Positions 53,298 through 62,366 of a DNA stretch of 64,000 nucleotides are shown here, piece after piece. Both the position numbers and the translations under genes were made by a program. How positions within the stretch are numbered: the first letter of the stretch is position 1; every line of letters starts with the position of its first letter. Origin of the DNA: Hymenobacter tibetensis (GTDB taxonomy: Bacteria > Bacteroidota > Bacteroidia > Cytophagales > Hymenobacteraceae); assembly GCF_022827545.1 (NCBI RefSeq), contig NZ_CP094669.1, forward strand, positions 1,950,001 through 2,014,000, written 5' to 3'. The notes beneath the pieces were generated by a model. It saw nothing but the letters and a program-made list of their open reading frames with translations, was not told the DNA's origin and did not search any database.

Positions 53298-54752
53298 CTA
53301 CTTCACTTGCATCGACTGCTCTAGGTCACGAAACGGAATAACCGTTTTCACTCCGTAGTCTTTCACTGGCCACGACTGCAGAATGGTATCAATTTGCAAA
53401 CCCAACTCCTGCACGGCCTGGTATAAGCCCGCTTGCCGGGGGCTGGCTTTCTTGATTTCGCCCTGCCGAGCTATCCACACGAGGTCGTCTTCAAACAATA
53501 GTTTTTCGCTGGGGAAGTAGTAGATCAGGTAGTCGTTGGTGTGCTGCGACTTGCTGCCAATCACGTGAATCTGCATCTCGAACTTCCCATCAGAAATAGT
53601 CTTTACGTGTTGTATTTCCTCGGTTTGCAGGAGTTTGGGCTGCAGTTGCAGACTGTCGGGCCGCAGGGTGTGGGGGGCGGCGGCCAGGTACTGCACGTAA
53701 GGCACGTCGGCGGCGGTGGTTAAGATGGTGGCGCCCCGGTGCACGAAGGGCCGCAAGCCACCTAAGTAATGCGGATGGTAGTGGCCCGCCACGAAGTAGC
53801 GGATGGGCTTGCGCGGTGCAATTTTGCGCGCTTCCGCAATAATCAGCTCGCCGTTTTGGCTGTTCAACGGCGCTTCCGCCACCAGCAAAAACGTGTCGAA
53901 TTCCACTAGCAACACCTTGTCATCCGTGTGTGGAAGTCCAATCAAATGCAAGTGCGGGCTATAGTGCTCCACGCTAGTTTCCGGCTTTGCTACCACTTCC
54001 GGTGCCAGGGTGTAGCCCACTGGGGGCGCAAGCAAAGTAGGTGCCGCCGACACCAAAGTAGCCGCCGTAATCATGACTTTGTCGGTCAGCTTGCCGTTTA
54101 TTTTGCTGATGGTAACGGTTTTCGGATACGTCAGTTTGCCAAGGGCAGCGTAATTTTCATAGGTGTACGTGGTGTGCACATCCCCGAATAGGTCGTCGTC
54201 TTGCAGGGTGGTTACCTTACTCAGCAGGTTGTCGGCCGTGCGGATATAGAGCCGAACGATAGTACGGTGCAGAGTGGCTTTGTACACGACTAGCTCCCGC
54301 GTGCTTTCCGGTTCGGGAGTGCTTTTCGCGGCGAAAAAATACTGAATCAGCGTACTCGGCTCGTAGCGCGCAGCCTGTAAGGGCTGTTCCTGGAAGTCGC
54401 CCTGCGTGACGCGCGTCAGCTGCTTGTCGCCGTAATCTTGGAAGAGCAGCGTGGTGGGCGTGAGGTGGGTTTGGGAGAAATACGTTTTGGTGCCCTGGTG
54501 CAGCGTGTCACTTTTCAGAAAGTTGCGGGCGTTGCTCCATATCCGGCCCGTGCCGGTGTAGGTAGTTGCCTGCCACGGTTGAAAGCTGTGTTCCAGCTTG
54601 TTCAGTGTTTCCTGATAGCGCCACGAAGTGTAAGTGTTCTGCAAAGGCCTGACTTGCTGGTTCCAGCAGGCCCGCAGGTTGTTGGGTGCCTTGGCAAAGG
54701 CCGGCAATCCTATAAGCAAGCATACACTTAGCGCTACCAGCAAGCGGGTCAT
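53298..54752 (-). CDS. Exported metallo-beta-lactamase-fold protein with altered zinc motif
   Basis: 484 residues from ATG 54752 (MTRLLVALSVCLLIG), with a signal peptide ending LPAFAKA. The N-terminal about 250 residues are beta-rich (lipoprotein-carrier-like). The MBL-fold part starts near KVLLVEFDTFLLVAEAPLNS. The motif at the usual HxHxDH place is GHYHPHYLGG: the Asp is His and the last His is Tyr, so the second metal site is probably missing. Later fold elements remain (GSKSQHTNDYLIYYFPSEKLLFEDDLVW in strands). It may bind one metal or none; function unknown. It is 90 bases from the S33 hydrolase gene. Confidence 0.82.
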   Translation of the reverse strand: MTRLLVALSVCLLIGLPAFAKAPNNLRACWNQQVRPLQNTYTSWRYQETLNKLEHSFQPWQATTYTGTGRIWSNARNFLKSDTLHQGTKTYFSQTHLTPTTLLFQDYGDKQLTRVTQGDFQEQPLQAARYEPSTLIQYFFAAKSTPEPESTRELVVYKATLHRTIVRLYIRTADNLLSKVTTLQDDDLFGDVHTTYTYENYAALGKLTYPKTVTISKINGKLTDKVMITAATLVSAAPTLLAPPVGYTLAPEVVAKPETSVEHYSPHLHLIGLPHTDDKVLLVEFDTFLLVAEAPLNSQNGELIIAEARKIAPRKPIRYFVAGHYHPHYLGGLRPFVHRGATILTTAADVPYVQYLAAAPHTLRPDSLQLQPKLLQTEEIQHVKTISDGKFEMQIHVIGSKSQHTNDYLIYYFPSEKLLFEDDLVWIARQGEIKKASPRQAGLYQAVQELGLQIDTILQSWPVKDYGVKTVIPFRDLEQSMQVK

Positions 54753-54886
54753 AAGCAATACTAGTATAAGTGGCTTCCTGCAGTCGTGCACACGGTTTGT
54801 ACGGGCTAGAGGTAAGTAACAGCAGAAAAGATAGCCGTTTATTGCTTGTCAGGTAAAGTGTATTCTATGCCGTAAGATTCAACTTG

Positions 54887-55462
54887 TCAGCTACCAGCGG
54901 AGCGCAGAATGAAATCATAGCCATGCTCAGTGTAGTACACTGAAATTTTTGCCCAAGGTAGATTCTGGGTCCGTGCCCTTTGGTGAGCAATATAGACCAA
55001 CTGCATATACTGAGCTATAACGAGTTGCTCGCACCAGTCCTTGGCTTCTTCCTCATCATCTGCATCCTCCTCGAAAGCTTGCTGCAACTCTTCATACCCA
55101 GTAATAACGAAGGCAGGAGTGGCAATCCAATCTTCTGCTATATCTGTCAGCCATTCGGGGTCTTCGAGGCCACCATCTTGCGCGTACGCAAACCCCTCTA
55201 TGCTCCAGACCTCAGTGTTGATGTCAAACTCAGTTAGCTCGAAGTATAGCGCTTGGATAGATGAGTTACTGGCTATAGCATTATAAAAATCGTCAATCCA
55301 TGAGCACAGGCCATCAGCTAGGCTAAGCATTGACTTGTCGAGCACCGAATGAAACGGAGAAGCTGGGACAGCGGCGAGCTTGCTTTTGGCAAACTGTATA
55401 GCCTGATCGAATTTCGCTTCCTCTAAATAGGGGTTGATAGCTTCACTGTATTCAAAATTCAT
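54887..55462 (-). CDS. Acidic cytoplasmic protein of unknown function
   Basis: 191 residues, no signal peptide, strongly acidic with EEDADDEEEAKDW. Contains YFELTEFDINTEVWSIEGFAYAQDG and DPEWLTDIAEDW. The base composition is clearly more AT-rich than the surroundings, like the Imm51-like gene at 46042. In size and charge it resembles immunity-type proteins, but I cannot name a family. Monocistronic, with gaps of more than 130 bases on both sides. Confidence 0.7.
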   Translation of the reverse strand: MNFEYSEAINPYLEEAKFDQAIQFAKSKLAAVPASPFHSVLDKSMLSLADGLCSWIDDFYNAIASNSSIQALYFELTEFDINTEVWSIEGFAYAQDGGLEDPEWLTDIAEDWIATPAFVITGYEELQQAFEEDADDEEEAKDWCEQLVIAQYMQLVYIAHQRARTQNLPWAKISVYYTEHGYDFILRSAGS

Positions 55463-55697
55463 GGGGCTCGTCTGCTATGTGCTCTTTGCAACAAATTAAA
55501 GAGAAACAGGCCGCTTCGTTGGGTGCCACCCTTTCTTCTTTGGTTTGAAGTATTTCGGTTGCCCCAGCGGCGGTATGCACTTCGCGCAGCGTGTTTCAAC
55601 TGTCCAGTGATTTTCAGCACTTCCAGCAGTGAGCCATTTCTAAAGCATCCGGCCGCTAGAGCTCCATAAGCCTACCGCTTTCCGGATGCTGCGTGTA

Positions 55698-56750
55698 CTA
55701 CTTTACGGTCACGCTGATCAGCTTGCTTCCGCTAACAGCGTAGCCCTCCTGGGTGGAGTAGAAGTTTGCCACAGTAATCATATAGATGCCGCTTAACTCG
55801 ATATCCGACCAGTGCTGTCCCCCGTCTTTGGTTTGTCTGACTGCACCCTGATATACACCGAAGTCGCCGCCAGTGTACGGCCCACCGCCCCATATCAGGC
55901 AGGAAGTAGCCGTGAGAGCGTTGATTTTGTAGACTGGCCCGGAGGCCAACAGCACTTCCTCCCAACTGGTCCCGTTGTCGGTGCTTCGCAGAGCAGGGCC
56001 GTATCCTTTTAGGTGGTAGCCGGTACCGCCGCTGAACGCCATGTCATTGACGTAGTTGTACGTCAGGGTTGCCGCGTAAGGCCAGCTGGAACCATCGTCG
56101 GTGCTACGGGCGATGCGCGAACCGCCCCCCGTGTAGAAGCCCGACGTGCCATTGAAAACCACCTTCGACATGCTGTTGGCAACATTTTCAGTACGAGTCC
56201 AGGTGGCGCCAGCGTCATTGCTCCGCCAAATGCCAGACTCCGCGCCATTAGCAGCCGCAAACAGGCCACCCGTAGCATTGACAGCGAGTGAAACGAATTC
56301 GAGGTTGGCCTTGCGGTAAGCAATAGCCCAGGTACTACCACCATCAGTAGTTTTCAGCACCAACCCGCCGGGCGGCACGCACCCATTGCCGTTGCAACTG
56401 GTATTGCCGCCCACTACGTAGCCGGTGGTGCGGCTGGTAAATAAAATTTGGTTGAGGTATACGTCGGAGCTAGGGGCGCTGTACACCAATGTCCAACTGC
56501 TTCCCTGGTCGGTAGTTCGGTAGATTTTCCCATCGCCAGTACTAACTAGCCCTGTCGTCTGATCGAAGAAATGCAGGTCTCGGCTGTAATTTGGTACAGT
56601 ATTACCAACCACACGAAGGCGAATATCGTCGTTTTCGAAGGGCAGCGTGGCAGTAACCCGAGCCACGGGTTGCTCTGGAGCTACTTCTTTTTTCTGGCAT
56701 GCGCCAGCCGCCAGTAGTAGCAAACCAGATATGAAGGCAAGAAATCTCAT
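55698..56750 (-). CDS. Lipoprotein with BNR/Ycf48-like beta-propeller
   Basis: 350 residues from ATG 56750; lipobox LLAAGAC, then KKEVAPEQP. Repeated units with SxDxGxxW Asp-boxes are visible: RTTDQGSSWTLVYS, KTTDGGSTWAIAY, RSNDAGATWTRTE, RSTDDGSSWPYAA, RSTDNGTSWEEVL and QTKDGGQHWSDI. That is six propeller blades, similar to Ycf48-like proteins. Likely a periplasmic or outer membrane anchored propeller; ligand unknown. Confidence 0.88.
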   Translation of the reverse strand: MRFLAFISGLLLLAAGACQKKEVAPEQPVARVTATLPFENDDIRLRVVGNTVPNYSRDLHFFDQTTGLVSTGDGKIYRTTDQGSSWTLVYSAPSSDVYLNQILFTSRTTGYVVGGNTSCNGNGCVPPGGLVLKTTDGGSTWAIAYRKANLEFVSLAVNATGGLFAAANGAESGIWRSNDAGATWTRTENVANSMSKVVFNGTSGFYTGGGSRIARSTDDGSSWPYAATLTYNYVNDMAFSGGTGYHLKGYGPALRSTDNGTSWEEVLLASGPVYKINALTATSCLIWGGGPYTGGDFGVYQGAVRQTKDGGQHWSDIELSGIYMITVANFYSTQEGYAVSGSKLISVTVK

Positions 56751-56935
56751 GTGCAAGGGTCGCAAGGAAGTGAAAGAGAAGCCAGTACTACTAGCCAGTG
56801 GGAGTAGGAGCCACTACACGTTCAGCAGGTTGCATTCACTTACAGCCCTAGATTTAGGCAACAACGCTAACGCAACGGGCCACCCCAACTGGAGCGGCCC
56901 GCTTCATAACCCAATCGACTGCTACAAGTGGGGCT

Positions 56936-57670
56936 TTAGCCCAGCGTGTGGTACACGGCCTGTACGTCGTCGTCCTCTTCGAATTTCTCGATGAGGTTCA
57001 TTACCTCTTCCAGCTGGTCGCCTTCGAGGTGGACGGTAGTGTTAGGCACGCGCTGGAGCTGGGCCGATACCACGTTCAGGTTCTTTTCTTCCAACGCCTT
57101 CTGCATCTGGCCGAAGTCATGGAAAGTGGTTTCCACCACAATAAAGTCCTTCACGTTGCCTTGCTCGTCTTCTTCCTGGTCGGCGTACACGTCTTCGGCG
57201 CCGGCGTCAATCAGTTCCAGTTCTAGCTCGTCGAGGTCGAGGCCTTCGGCGGCGAGGCGGAACACGCCTTTGCGGGTGAAGGTATAGTCCGAGGAGCCGG
57301 CGGTACCGAGGGCGCCGTTGCCGCGGTTGAAGTACATGCGCACGTTGGCTACGGTGCGGGTCGGGTTGTCGGTGGCGGTTTCAATTACCACGGCCACACC
57401 GTGGGGTGCATAGCCTTCATATACCACTTCCTGGTAGTCCTTCTCTTCCTTGCTGCTGGCCCGCTTAATAGCGGATTCCACCCGGTCTTTGGGCATGTTC
57501 ACGCCTTTGGCGTTCTGCATCGCCGTACGCAGGCGGGAGTTAGCGTCCGGATTCGTGCCGCCTTCTTTCACGGCCATTACAATTTCCCGGCCGATACGGG
57601 TGAAGTCCTTGGACATCCGGTCCCAGCGCTTCATTTTGCGGCCTTTCCGGAATTCAAATGCGCGTCCCAT
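56936..57670 (-). CDS. YebC/PmpR-family regulatory protein
   Basis: 244 residues. Signature MGRAFEFRKGRKMKRWD at the start, then FTRIGREIVMAVKEGGTNPDAN, NMPKDRVESAIKRAS and YEGYAPHGVAVVIE, which are characteristic of the YebC family. These proteins bind DNA or ribosomes; members are described as transcription regulators and, more recently, as factors that relieve ribosome stalling at prolines. Single-gene unit. Confidence 0.95.
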   Translation of the reverse strand: MGRAFEFRKGRKMKRWDRMSKDFTRIGREIVMAVKEGGTNPDANSRLRTAMQNAKGVNMPKDRVESAIKRASSKEEKDYQEVVYEGYAPHGVAVVIETATDNPTRTVANVRMYFNRGNGALGTAGSSDYTFTRKGVFRLAAEGLDLDELELELIDAGAEDVYADQEEDEQGNVKDFIVVETTFHDFGQMQKALEEKNLNVVSAQLQRVPNTTVHLEGDQLEEVMNLIEKFEEDDDVQAVYHTLG

Positions 57671-57953
57671 CTATGGTGAGTTGGTGAAATAGTGAGTTAG
57701 TGAGATTTCAGATCGGCGGGGTGGGCCGAAGGGGCTGCAAGTTAACAGAAAGCCCACCCGAGCGCAATGGTGTTGCTAGTACGTTAGGGTCTCAGGCAAT
57801 TTCACCACGCAGTAGCCGCTACAGCAGTACAGCTTTCAATGGCGACCGAGGAAACACGTAATACTCCGGTAGTGTGCCTTCAAGCCACTTCTTACTGCGC
57901 TATCCATCATATGGCTAGACTGTGGGCTTGGGCCCAACCAATTACCTGTATAC

Positions 57954-58439
57954 TCACTGGGCTTGGAGCGTGTAAGTGCTATAGTTACCTGCTGGAAATC
58001 CCTGAATGGTGAGAGTCAACAGTCTGTTACGCAGTAGAAAAGACCCTTGATCGGTGCGAGATTCCCCTTTCTTATCAGTGTAGAAAAAGCTGATTTTGTT
58101 GCCGGAGAAGGTGAAGCGGCCGGTTTGGTCGAAAGGTATGGTACTGCCGTTGGCAGTTAAGATTAGGTGCTTCTGGTAAGTGCCATTGGGGTTGAGCGTG
58201 AGAGTACCACCAACGCCGCGTGCCGCTATGGGTGTAGGGCCGCTACCTTTATCTAATATAGCGTACGTTAGATACGTATAGGTGGCAAAAAACGAGGTTC
58301 TCTGCCTAGGGTCAGGTGTAGCAAGGAACTGGTTGATTCCGCTAGCATTGGCCACGAGATGAACTTTAGCATACACTGATGCATAGCTCTGCAAAAAAAC
58401 AGAAGAAAGAAGCAAACAAAAAGCGGGGTGACACACCAT
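57954..58439 (-). CDS. Small exported beta-rich protein
   Basis: 161 residues with a signal peptide (FCLLLSSVFLQSYASVYA). The mature part has lipocalin-like alternating strands: GGTLTLNPNGTYQKHLILTA, GRFTFSGNKISFFYTDKKG, LLTLTIQGFPAGNY. This layout recalls small lipocalin-like/META-type Bacteroidota proteins, but no family can be fixed. It is 100 bases downstream of... no partner; its neighbour at 58540 is read on the same strand from upstream. Confidence 0.65.
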   Translation of the reverse strand: MVCHPAFCLLLSSVFLQSYASVYAKVHLVANASGINQFLATPDPRQRTSFFATYTYLTYAILDKGSGPTPIAARGVGGTLTLNPNGTYQKHLILTANGSTIPFDQTGRFTFSGNKISFFYTDKKGESRTDQGSFLLRNRLLTLTIQGFPAGNYSTYTLQAQ

Positions 58440-58539
58440 AAAGCAAATTGCAAGACACTAAGCGTTGAATCTAGGTAAGAAATAACGCTTCCAAGAAAAG
58501 GGAATACATCATGAAGTATATCGGTCAGCTGCAGTAGCG

Positions 58540-60429
58540 TTATCGTACAACCTCAACCCAGCCCTTCAGCTCCTCGTGCGTGTTCTTGTGGCGTAACATG
58601 TAATAATAGATGCCGGCTGGTTGGCCGTCCGCCTGCCAGTCATTTTGGTAAGAGACTTGATAATATACTTGCTTACCCCATCGATTGAATATTGCAACAG
58701 ACCAGTTGCTGGGCTGAAAAGCTTTCATTACAAAGCGTTGATTTTCATTGTCTCCGTTGGGTGTAATGATGTTAGGTAAATCGCAGGCTGTTAGAGGTTG
58801 TGACACCACAACTGAATCGGTGACGGTACAGCCGCCGGCTGATTTAAAAGTTACGCGGTAGGTGCCCGGCTCGCTAACCCGGCGTGTAGGTTGCGTAGTG
58901 GCCCCATCGGCCCAACTGAACGTGCCTTCTGTGCTAGCTGCTGCAGTAAGCAAAATACCCGACTCACCACAAAGCAAAGTTCCCGTTTGCGTCTCAGTTC
59001 GAAGCCGTACAGTTGCGCTCGGTGGTATGGTCACTTGTCGGGTTTGCACCATGCGGCTGCCATCAGTAAACTCGGCTGTTGCTTGCAGTTCACGTGTTCC
59101 AGGCTGCAAAAAGACTGGAGCAATTTGCGACCCTGTATATACAGTTGCATCAGGTGAAAACGTCCAAGTTACATTTCGCAATACGCGTTTGGTACCACGT
59201 ACATAGCTGCTAAACAGCGAAGGGCTGCCAGCGCAACTAGGCTCTCCCGTGATCTGAAATTCGTCTTGCACTACACTGGGTTCTAAAATCGGGTTGGCTA
59301 TGTAGTCAGGCAATCCATATTGAGACCTAGCGAATAAATACAACGAATTCGTTCCAGGTACTAGGTAAGCGTTTCGTATGCTATTACAATTCTCTAATAT
59401 TCTGAGTCCGGGAGCGTTGAAAACGGCGATATAAATTTTTCCGTTAGGACCCCGCAGAAAATCACCGACATAATTCTCATCCAATATTCCTAGTTCGCGT
59501 CGGGAAGCCCGAATCGTTTCAGCAGAGTTGGAAAAAACATCAAATTGTAAAACAGAGGCCCCCTCGTGCGTATAAAGCAAACTGCCATCTGGTGAGAATT
59601 CTACCCCAACACAACGACTCTGCTTGAGCGTACCACCATCTGAGGGTGTAATTAGAGCAAGCCCATTACTCACTTCGCCTGTGGATGGATTGAAATCAAA
59701 AAGTTGTACGCCACCTAAAAGCATTGTAACTGCTAGCCGACGGCCATCAGGAGAACCGCGAAGTACTCCTGTTTGAGCAGTAGTAGCAGCAGAAAATGTA
59801 GGCCCTACAGAGCTAACAACTGGGGTTGATGATAAGCCATCAGCTGTCAAAGCAAACGCATAAAATTTATTGTTATTAAACCCGTGCACTATAATCCAGT
59901 AATCGCGCCCATTGTCTTGAGGAATAGCAGTTAAGTGTTCGGTTGGCAATACCGCTTCTGGCAGGGGTATAGGAACGCCTCTCTTCGTGACAGCACCCAA
60001 ACCGTTCTCCAACCGCATATCAATCAGCGAATAGCGAAAGCCATTACGCAAATTGTTTTCTTTGGAATCCAACGTAAAGAGATAGTAATCCCGAGTAGAG
60101 CCAACGCCACGCACTATTAGCGCTCCTTGGCTAGCAGAGGAATTACCCCCTAAGGGGAAGCCGTTGGGCATTAGATTATGGTTTTTCTGCCAAATACTTT
60201 CAGCGTCTGAATAAAACAGAAGATTTCCGTCATCATCAGCTATTGAGGCACAAGCCTCAAACGTATTCATTGAGCTAAATGCTATTGGAGCAGGATCCGG
60301 CTCTCCAGGCGTGAATTTCAATGATGCACGGGTACCGAAATACCAAACGTCACGCCCATTTTGTGCTTGCAGAATGGAGCTAGGTGCCAGAATGAAGAGC
60401 AAGCAGAAAAGTAGGATAGATTTAGGCAT
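58540..60429 (-). CDS. Secreted protein with WD/PQQ-like propeller and CHU_C (T9SS type B-like) C-terminus
   Basis: 629 residues with signal peptide ILLFCLLFILAPSSILQAQ. The N-terminal about 370 residues look like a beta-propeller (GRDVWYFGTRASLKFTPG; DDDGNLLFYSDAESIW; LRGSPDGRRLAVTMLLGG; VEFSPDGSLLYTHEG; GPNGKIYIAVFNAPGL). Two Ig/PKD-like segments follow (VTWTFSPDATVYTGSQI; ILLTAAASTEGTFSWADGA). The C-terminus PNIITPNGDNENQRF, WSVAIFNRWGKQVY, DGQPAGIYYYMLRH is the CHU_C/gliding-associated sorting domain used by type B T9SS cargo. It is somewhat more AT-rich than neighbours. Surface or secreted, role unknown. Confidence 0.9.
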   Translation of the reverse strand: MPKSILLFCLLFILAPSSILQAQNGRDVWYFGTRASLKFTPGEPDPAPIAFSSMNTFEACASIADDDGNLLFYSDAESIWQKNHNLMPNGFPLGGNSSASQGALIVRGVGSTRDYYLFTLDSKENNLRNGFRYSLIDMRLENGLGAVTKRGVPIPLPEAVLPTEHLTAIPQDNGRDYWIIVHGFNNNKFYAFALTADGLSSTPVVSSVGPTFSAATTAQTGVLRGSPDGRRLAVTMLLGGVQLFDFNPSTGEVSNGLALITPSDGGTLKQSRCVGVEFSPDGSLLYTHEGASVLQFDVFSNSAETIRASRRELGILDENYVGDFLRGPNGKIYIAVFNAPGLRILENCNSIRNAYLVPGTNSLYLFARSQYGLPDYIANPILEPSVVQDEFQITGEPSCAGSPSLFSSYVRGTKRVLRNVTWTFSPDATVYTGSQIAPVFLQPGTRELQATAEFTDGSRMVQTRQVTIPPSATVRLRTETQTGTLLCGESGILLTAAASTEGTFSWADGATTQPTRRVSEPGTYRVTFKSAGGCTVTDSVVVSQPLTACDLPNIITPNGDNENQRFVMKAFQPSNWSVAIFNRWGKQVYYQVSYQNDWQADGQPAGIYYYMLRHKNTHEELKGWVEVVR

Positions 60430-60769
60430 AAGTAGATTAGATAAAGTTGAATGTCAATAAGATGCCACCCATGCATATGCGAATATGTATAAGTTTAGCC
60501 TTGAGCGACGTGCGGCAACGTAATTTGTACTAAGTTGACAAACTATTAAATTAAAATAAGCATCCAGCTTCTAATTTTATTGGCAATTACGGTTGCGCGC
60601 CTAACGATTGTATCCAAGCTTGTTTTTAACCACAAACCCCACTCAACCAACAATGTGCTTGGTTGAGTGGGGTTTGTGGTTAAAAACAAGCTTAGGACGC
60701 AGCTAGGTGTTTAATGATCTAACGACCTTGCGTACATCTTGGTTGAGTTGATCGGCAACGATTGAGGGG
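60430..60769. other. Intergenic region between the CHU_C gene and the MBL-fold hydrolase gene
   Basis: 340 bases, AT-rich in 60450-60600, where the promoter of the minus-strand CHU_C gene should lie. The 35-bp-stem hairpin at 60616-60693 occupies the other half. No gene seen. Confidence 0.5.
60616..60693. terminator. Perfect 35-bp stem-loop terminator
   Basis: 60616-60650 is the exact reverse complement of 60659-60693 with an 8-base loop (CAATGTGC). The arms contain a poly-T/poly-A stretch and CCCCACTCAACCAA/TTGGTTGAGTGGGG. It lies 76 bases past the stop of the MBL-fold hydrolase gene. This is the longest perfect hairpin in the window. Confidence 0.75.
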
Positions 60770-61762
60770 CTACACGTTGTACTTCGGGCCTGCTGTGAAG
60801 CGTCGGGCCGAAACGTACTCGGTGGTGGGATACCCTTCCTTCCGGTGCTGCCGGCGGCGCTGCATCAGTAAGGCAACTCCTGCCAGCAATCCTACCCCCA
60901 TAATAGCCAAGGTGATGCGCTGCGGGAAAGAGTCTTCCGGGGCCGGAGGAATGTAGGCCACACCGTTTTCATCGAGCCGGGCTGGGTCATTGACGTAGCG
61001 GCCGTGCGCCGGCATTGGGAAGAAGTTGGCAAGCTGCTGGAGGCCGTTGGTAGCCTCAACGCCTTGAATGGCAGGGCCATGGCCGCAGCCGATAGCCGCC
61101 GGCCGCAATGCCGCTAGCTTCTGCACCGACTCGCGTACCTGCTGCCAGTTGTAGTTGAACGGGGCGCCGGCCACACTCACTTTCGGGAGTTGCAGCAGCA
61201 CCGATGGCACCGACTCGTGGTTGGTGGTAGCAAAGGCATCAGCCCCTAGCAACGTGGCGTCTTTCTCCCGAAACAGCGCTATTTGTCCGGGCGCGTGGCC
61301 GGGTACATGCAGCAAACGCCAATCGGGGAGGAAGGGAGCGGTATCGGAATCAGCTGGAATAGCCTGCACAACGCTGCTTAGCTGAAACGACTGCGGAGGA
61401 AAGAAACGAGACACAAAGGCCAGCGAACCTCCGTTGTCCACGGTGGGGTCGGCGGGCGGATACACGGCGCGGGCCGTGAGGAAGGGCAACTCCAGCGGAT
61501 GCGCCAGCACAGGCACCTTCCAATGCTCGGCCAGTGCCAACGCCGAACCGGAATGGTCTAAGTGCCCATGCGTTAGAATAATAGCTGCCGGGCGCGTGCC
61601 AGGATAAAAAAGCGCATCGGCCGCGGCAATAATAGCTTTTTCGGAACCAGGCAGCCCGGTATCCACTAGCACCCACTCGCTAGGGGTACTGGTTTCCACA
61701 AAGTAAAGGTTAACAAACCGTTGGATGGTGAGCTGGTGCACGCCAGCAGCTACTTGTTTCAT
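60770..61762 (-). CDS. MBL-fold metallo-hydrolase with C-terminal membrane anchor
   Basis: 330 residues from ATG 61762 (MKQVAAGVHQLTIQRF). The open frame continues upstream for 136 codons only because it crosses the repeat-rich lipoprotein gene in another frame; that part is rejected. Intact zinc motif THGHLDHSG, plus HVPGHAPGQIALF, LLGADAF and IGCGHGPAI. A C-terminal helix (ITLAIMGVGLLAGVALL) followed by basic QRRRQHRKEG anchors it with the catalytic part at the N-terminal side. Similar enzymes hydrolyse thioesters, lactones or phosphodiesters; substrate unknown. Confidence 0.9.
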   Translation of the reverse strand: MKQVAAGVHQLTIQRFVNLYFVETSTPSEWVLVDTGLPGSEKAIIAAADALFYPGTRPAAIILTHGHLDHSGSALALAEHWKVPVLAHPLELPFLTARAVYPPADPTVDNGGSLAFVSRFFPPQSFQLSSVVQAIPADSDTAPFLPDWRLLHVPGHAPGQIALFREKDATLLGADAFATTNHESVPSVLLQLPKVSVAGAPFNYNWQQVRESVQKLAALRPAAIGCGHGPAIQGVEATNGLQQLANFFPMPAHGRYVNDPARLDENGVAYIPPAPEDSFPQRITLAIMGVGLLAGVALLMQRRRQHRKEGYPTTEYVSARRFTAGPKYNV

Positions 61763-61882
61763 ATAGGTCCGGCTGAATGAGGAGGTAGGTTTAGAAAGTA
61801 GTACGAGAATCAGGCTGCAGGGTAGAAGCTTACGGTTGAGTTTAATTTCCGGTGCTCGGCGGAAGGCACCATGCACAAACAA

Positions 61883-61912
61883 AAAAAGCTCCCCAGTTGT
61901 GGGGAGCTTTTT
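61883..61912. terminator. Bidirectional terminator between the lipoprotein and MBL-fold genes
   Basis: 61883-61894 (AAAAAGCTCCCC) pairs with 61901-61912 (GGGGAGCTTTTT) around 6 bases. It lies 37 bases past the stop of the minus-strand repeat lipoprotein gene. Confidence 0.85.
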
Positions 61913-61949
61913 AAATAGCATGCAAAAAATGCTGTGGGTCGGGGGCAGA

Positions 61950-62366
61950 CTATTGGCCTGTGGTAGAACCGCTACCGGCGGTAGAGCCAGTGCCAGCCGT
62001 GCTGCCGCCAGCCGTAGTGCCACCAGCGGTGGTGCTGCCGTCGGTAGTGCCAGTGCCACCAGCGGTGCTGCCGCCAGCCGTAGAGCCAGTGCCAGCCGTG
62101 CTGCCGCCGGTAGTAGTGCCACCAGTAGTGGTACCACCCGTCGTGCCGCCCGTAGAAGCAGTACCAGCACCCGTCATCGAGGTGTCGGCGCTCATGCCAG
62201 TGCCGGCATCACCGCCGGTACCGGCGTCGGAAGTGGAAGATTCGGTTGAAGTGCCGGAAGCGTCGCTGGTTTCGCCGCCAGCCTGGCTGCCTTCACCTGC
62301 ATTGTTGCCGCACGAAGTAAACGTAAACGAGGCGGCCGCTAGGGCCATGAACAGTGCCTTTTTCAT
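61950..62366 (-). CDS. Low-complexity Gly/Thr/Ser-repeat lipoprotein
   Basis: 138 residues from ATG 62366 (MKKALFMALAAAS); an ATG at 62396 would add ten residues. Lipobox FTFTSC, so it is a lipoprotein. After an acidic Ser/Thr/Glu stretch (ETSDASGTSTESSTSD) about 75 residues consist of short Gly-Thr/Gly-Ser units such as GGTTTGG, GGSTAGTG and GGTTAGG. The DNA is correspondingly repetitive (GCCACCAG/GCCGCCAG units), so length variation between strains is likely. No domain; a flexible spacer or surface-exposed tail is all that can be inferred. Confidence 0.8.
   Translation of the reverse strand: MKKALFMALAAASFTFTSCGNNAGEGSQAGGETSDASGTSTESSTSDAGTGGDAGTGMSADTSMTGAGTASTGGTTGGTTTGGTTTGGSTAGTGSTAGGSTAGGTGTTDGSTTAGGTTAGGSTAGTGSTAGSGSTTGQ

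Noticed and set aside
61763..62170. N-terminal extension of the MBL-fold hydrolase (LALALRLAAAPLVALALP-type sequence)
   Set aside because: It reads the Gly/Thr repeat gene in another frame; the repeat DNA simply lacks stops. The real start is the ATG at 61762 just before the conserved fold.
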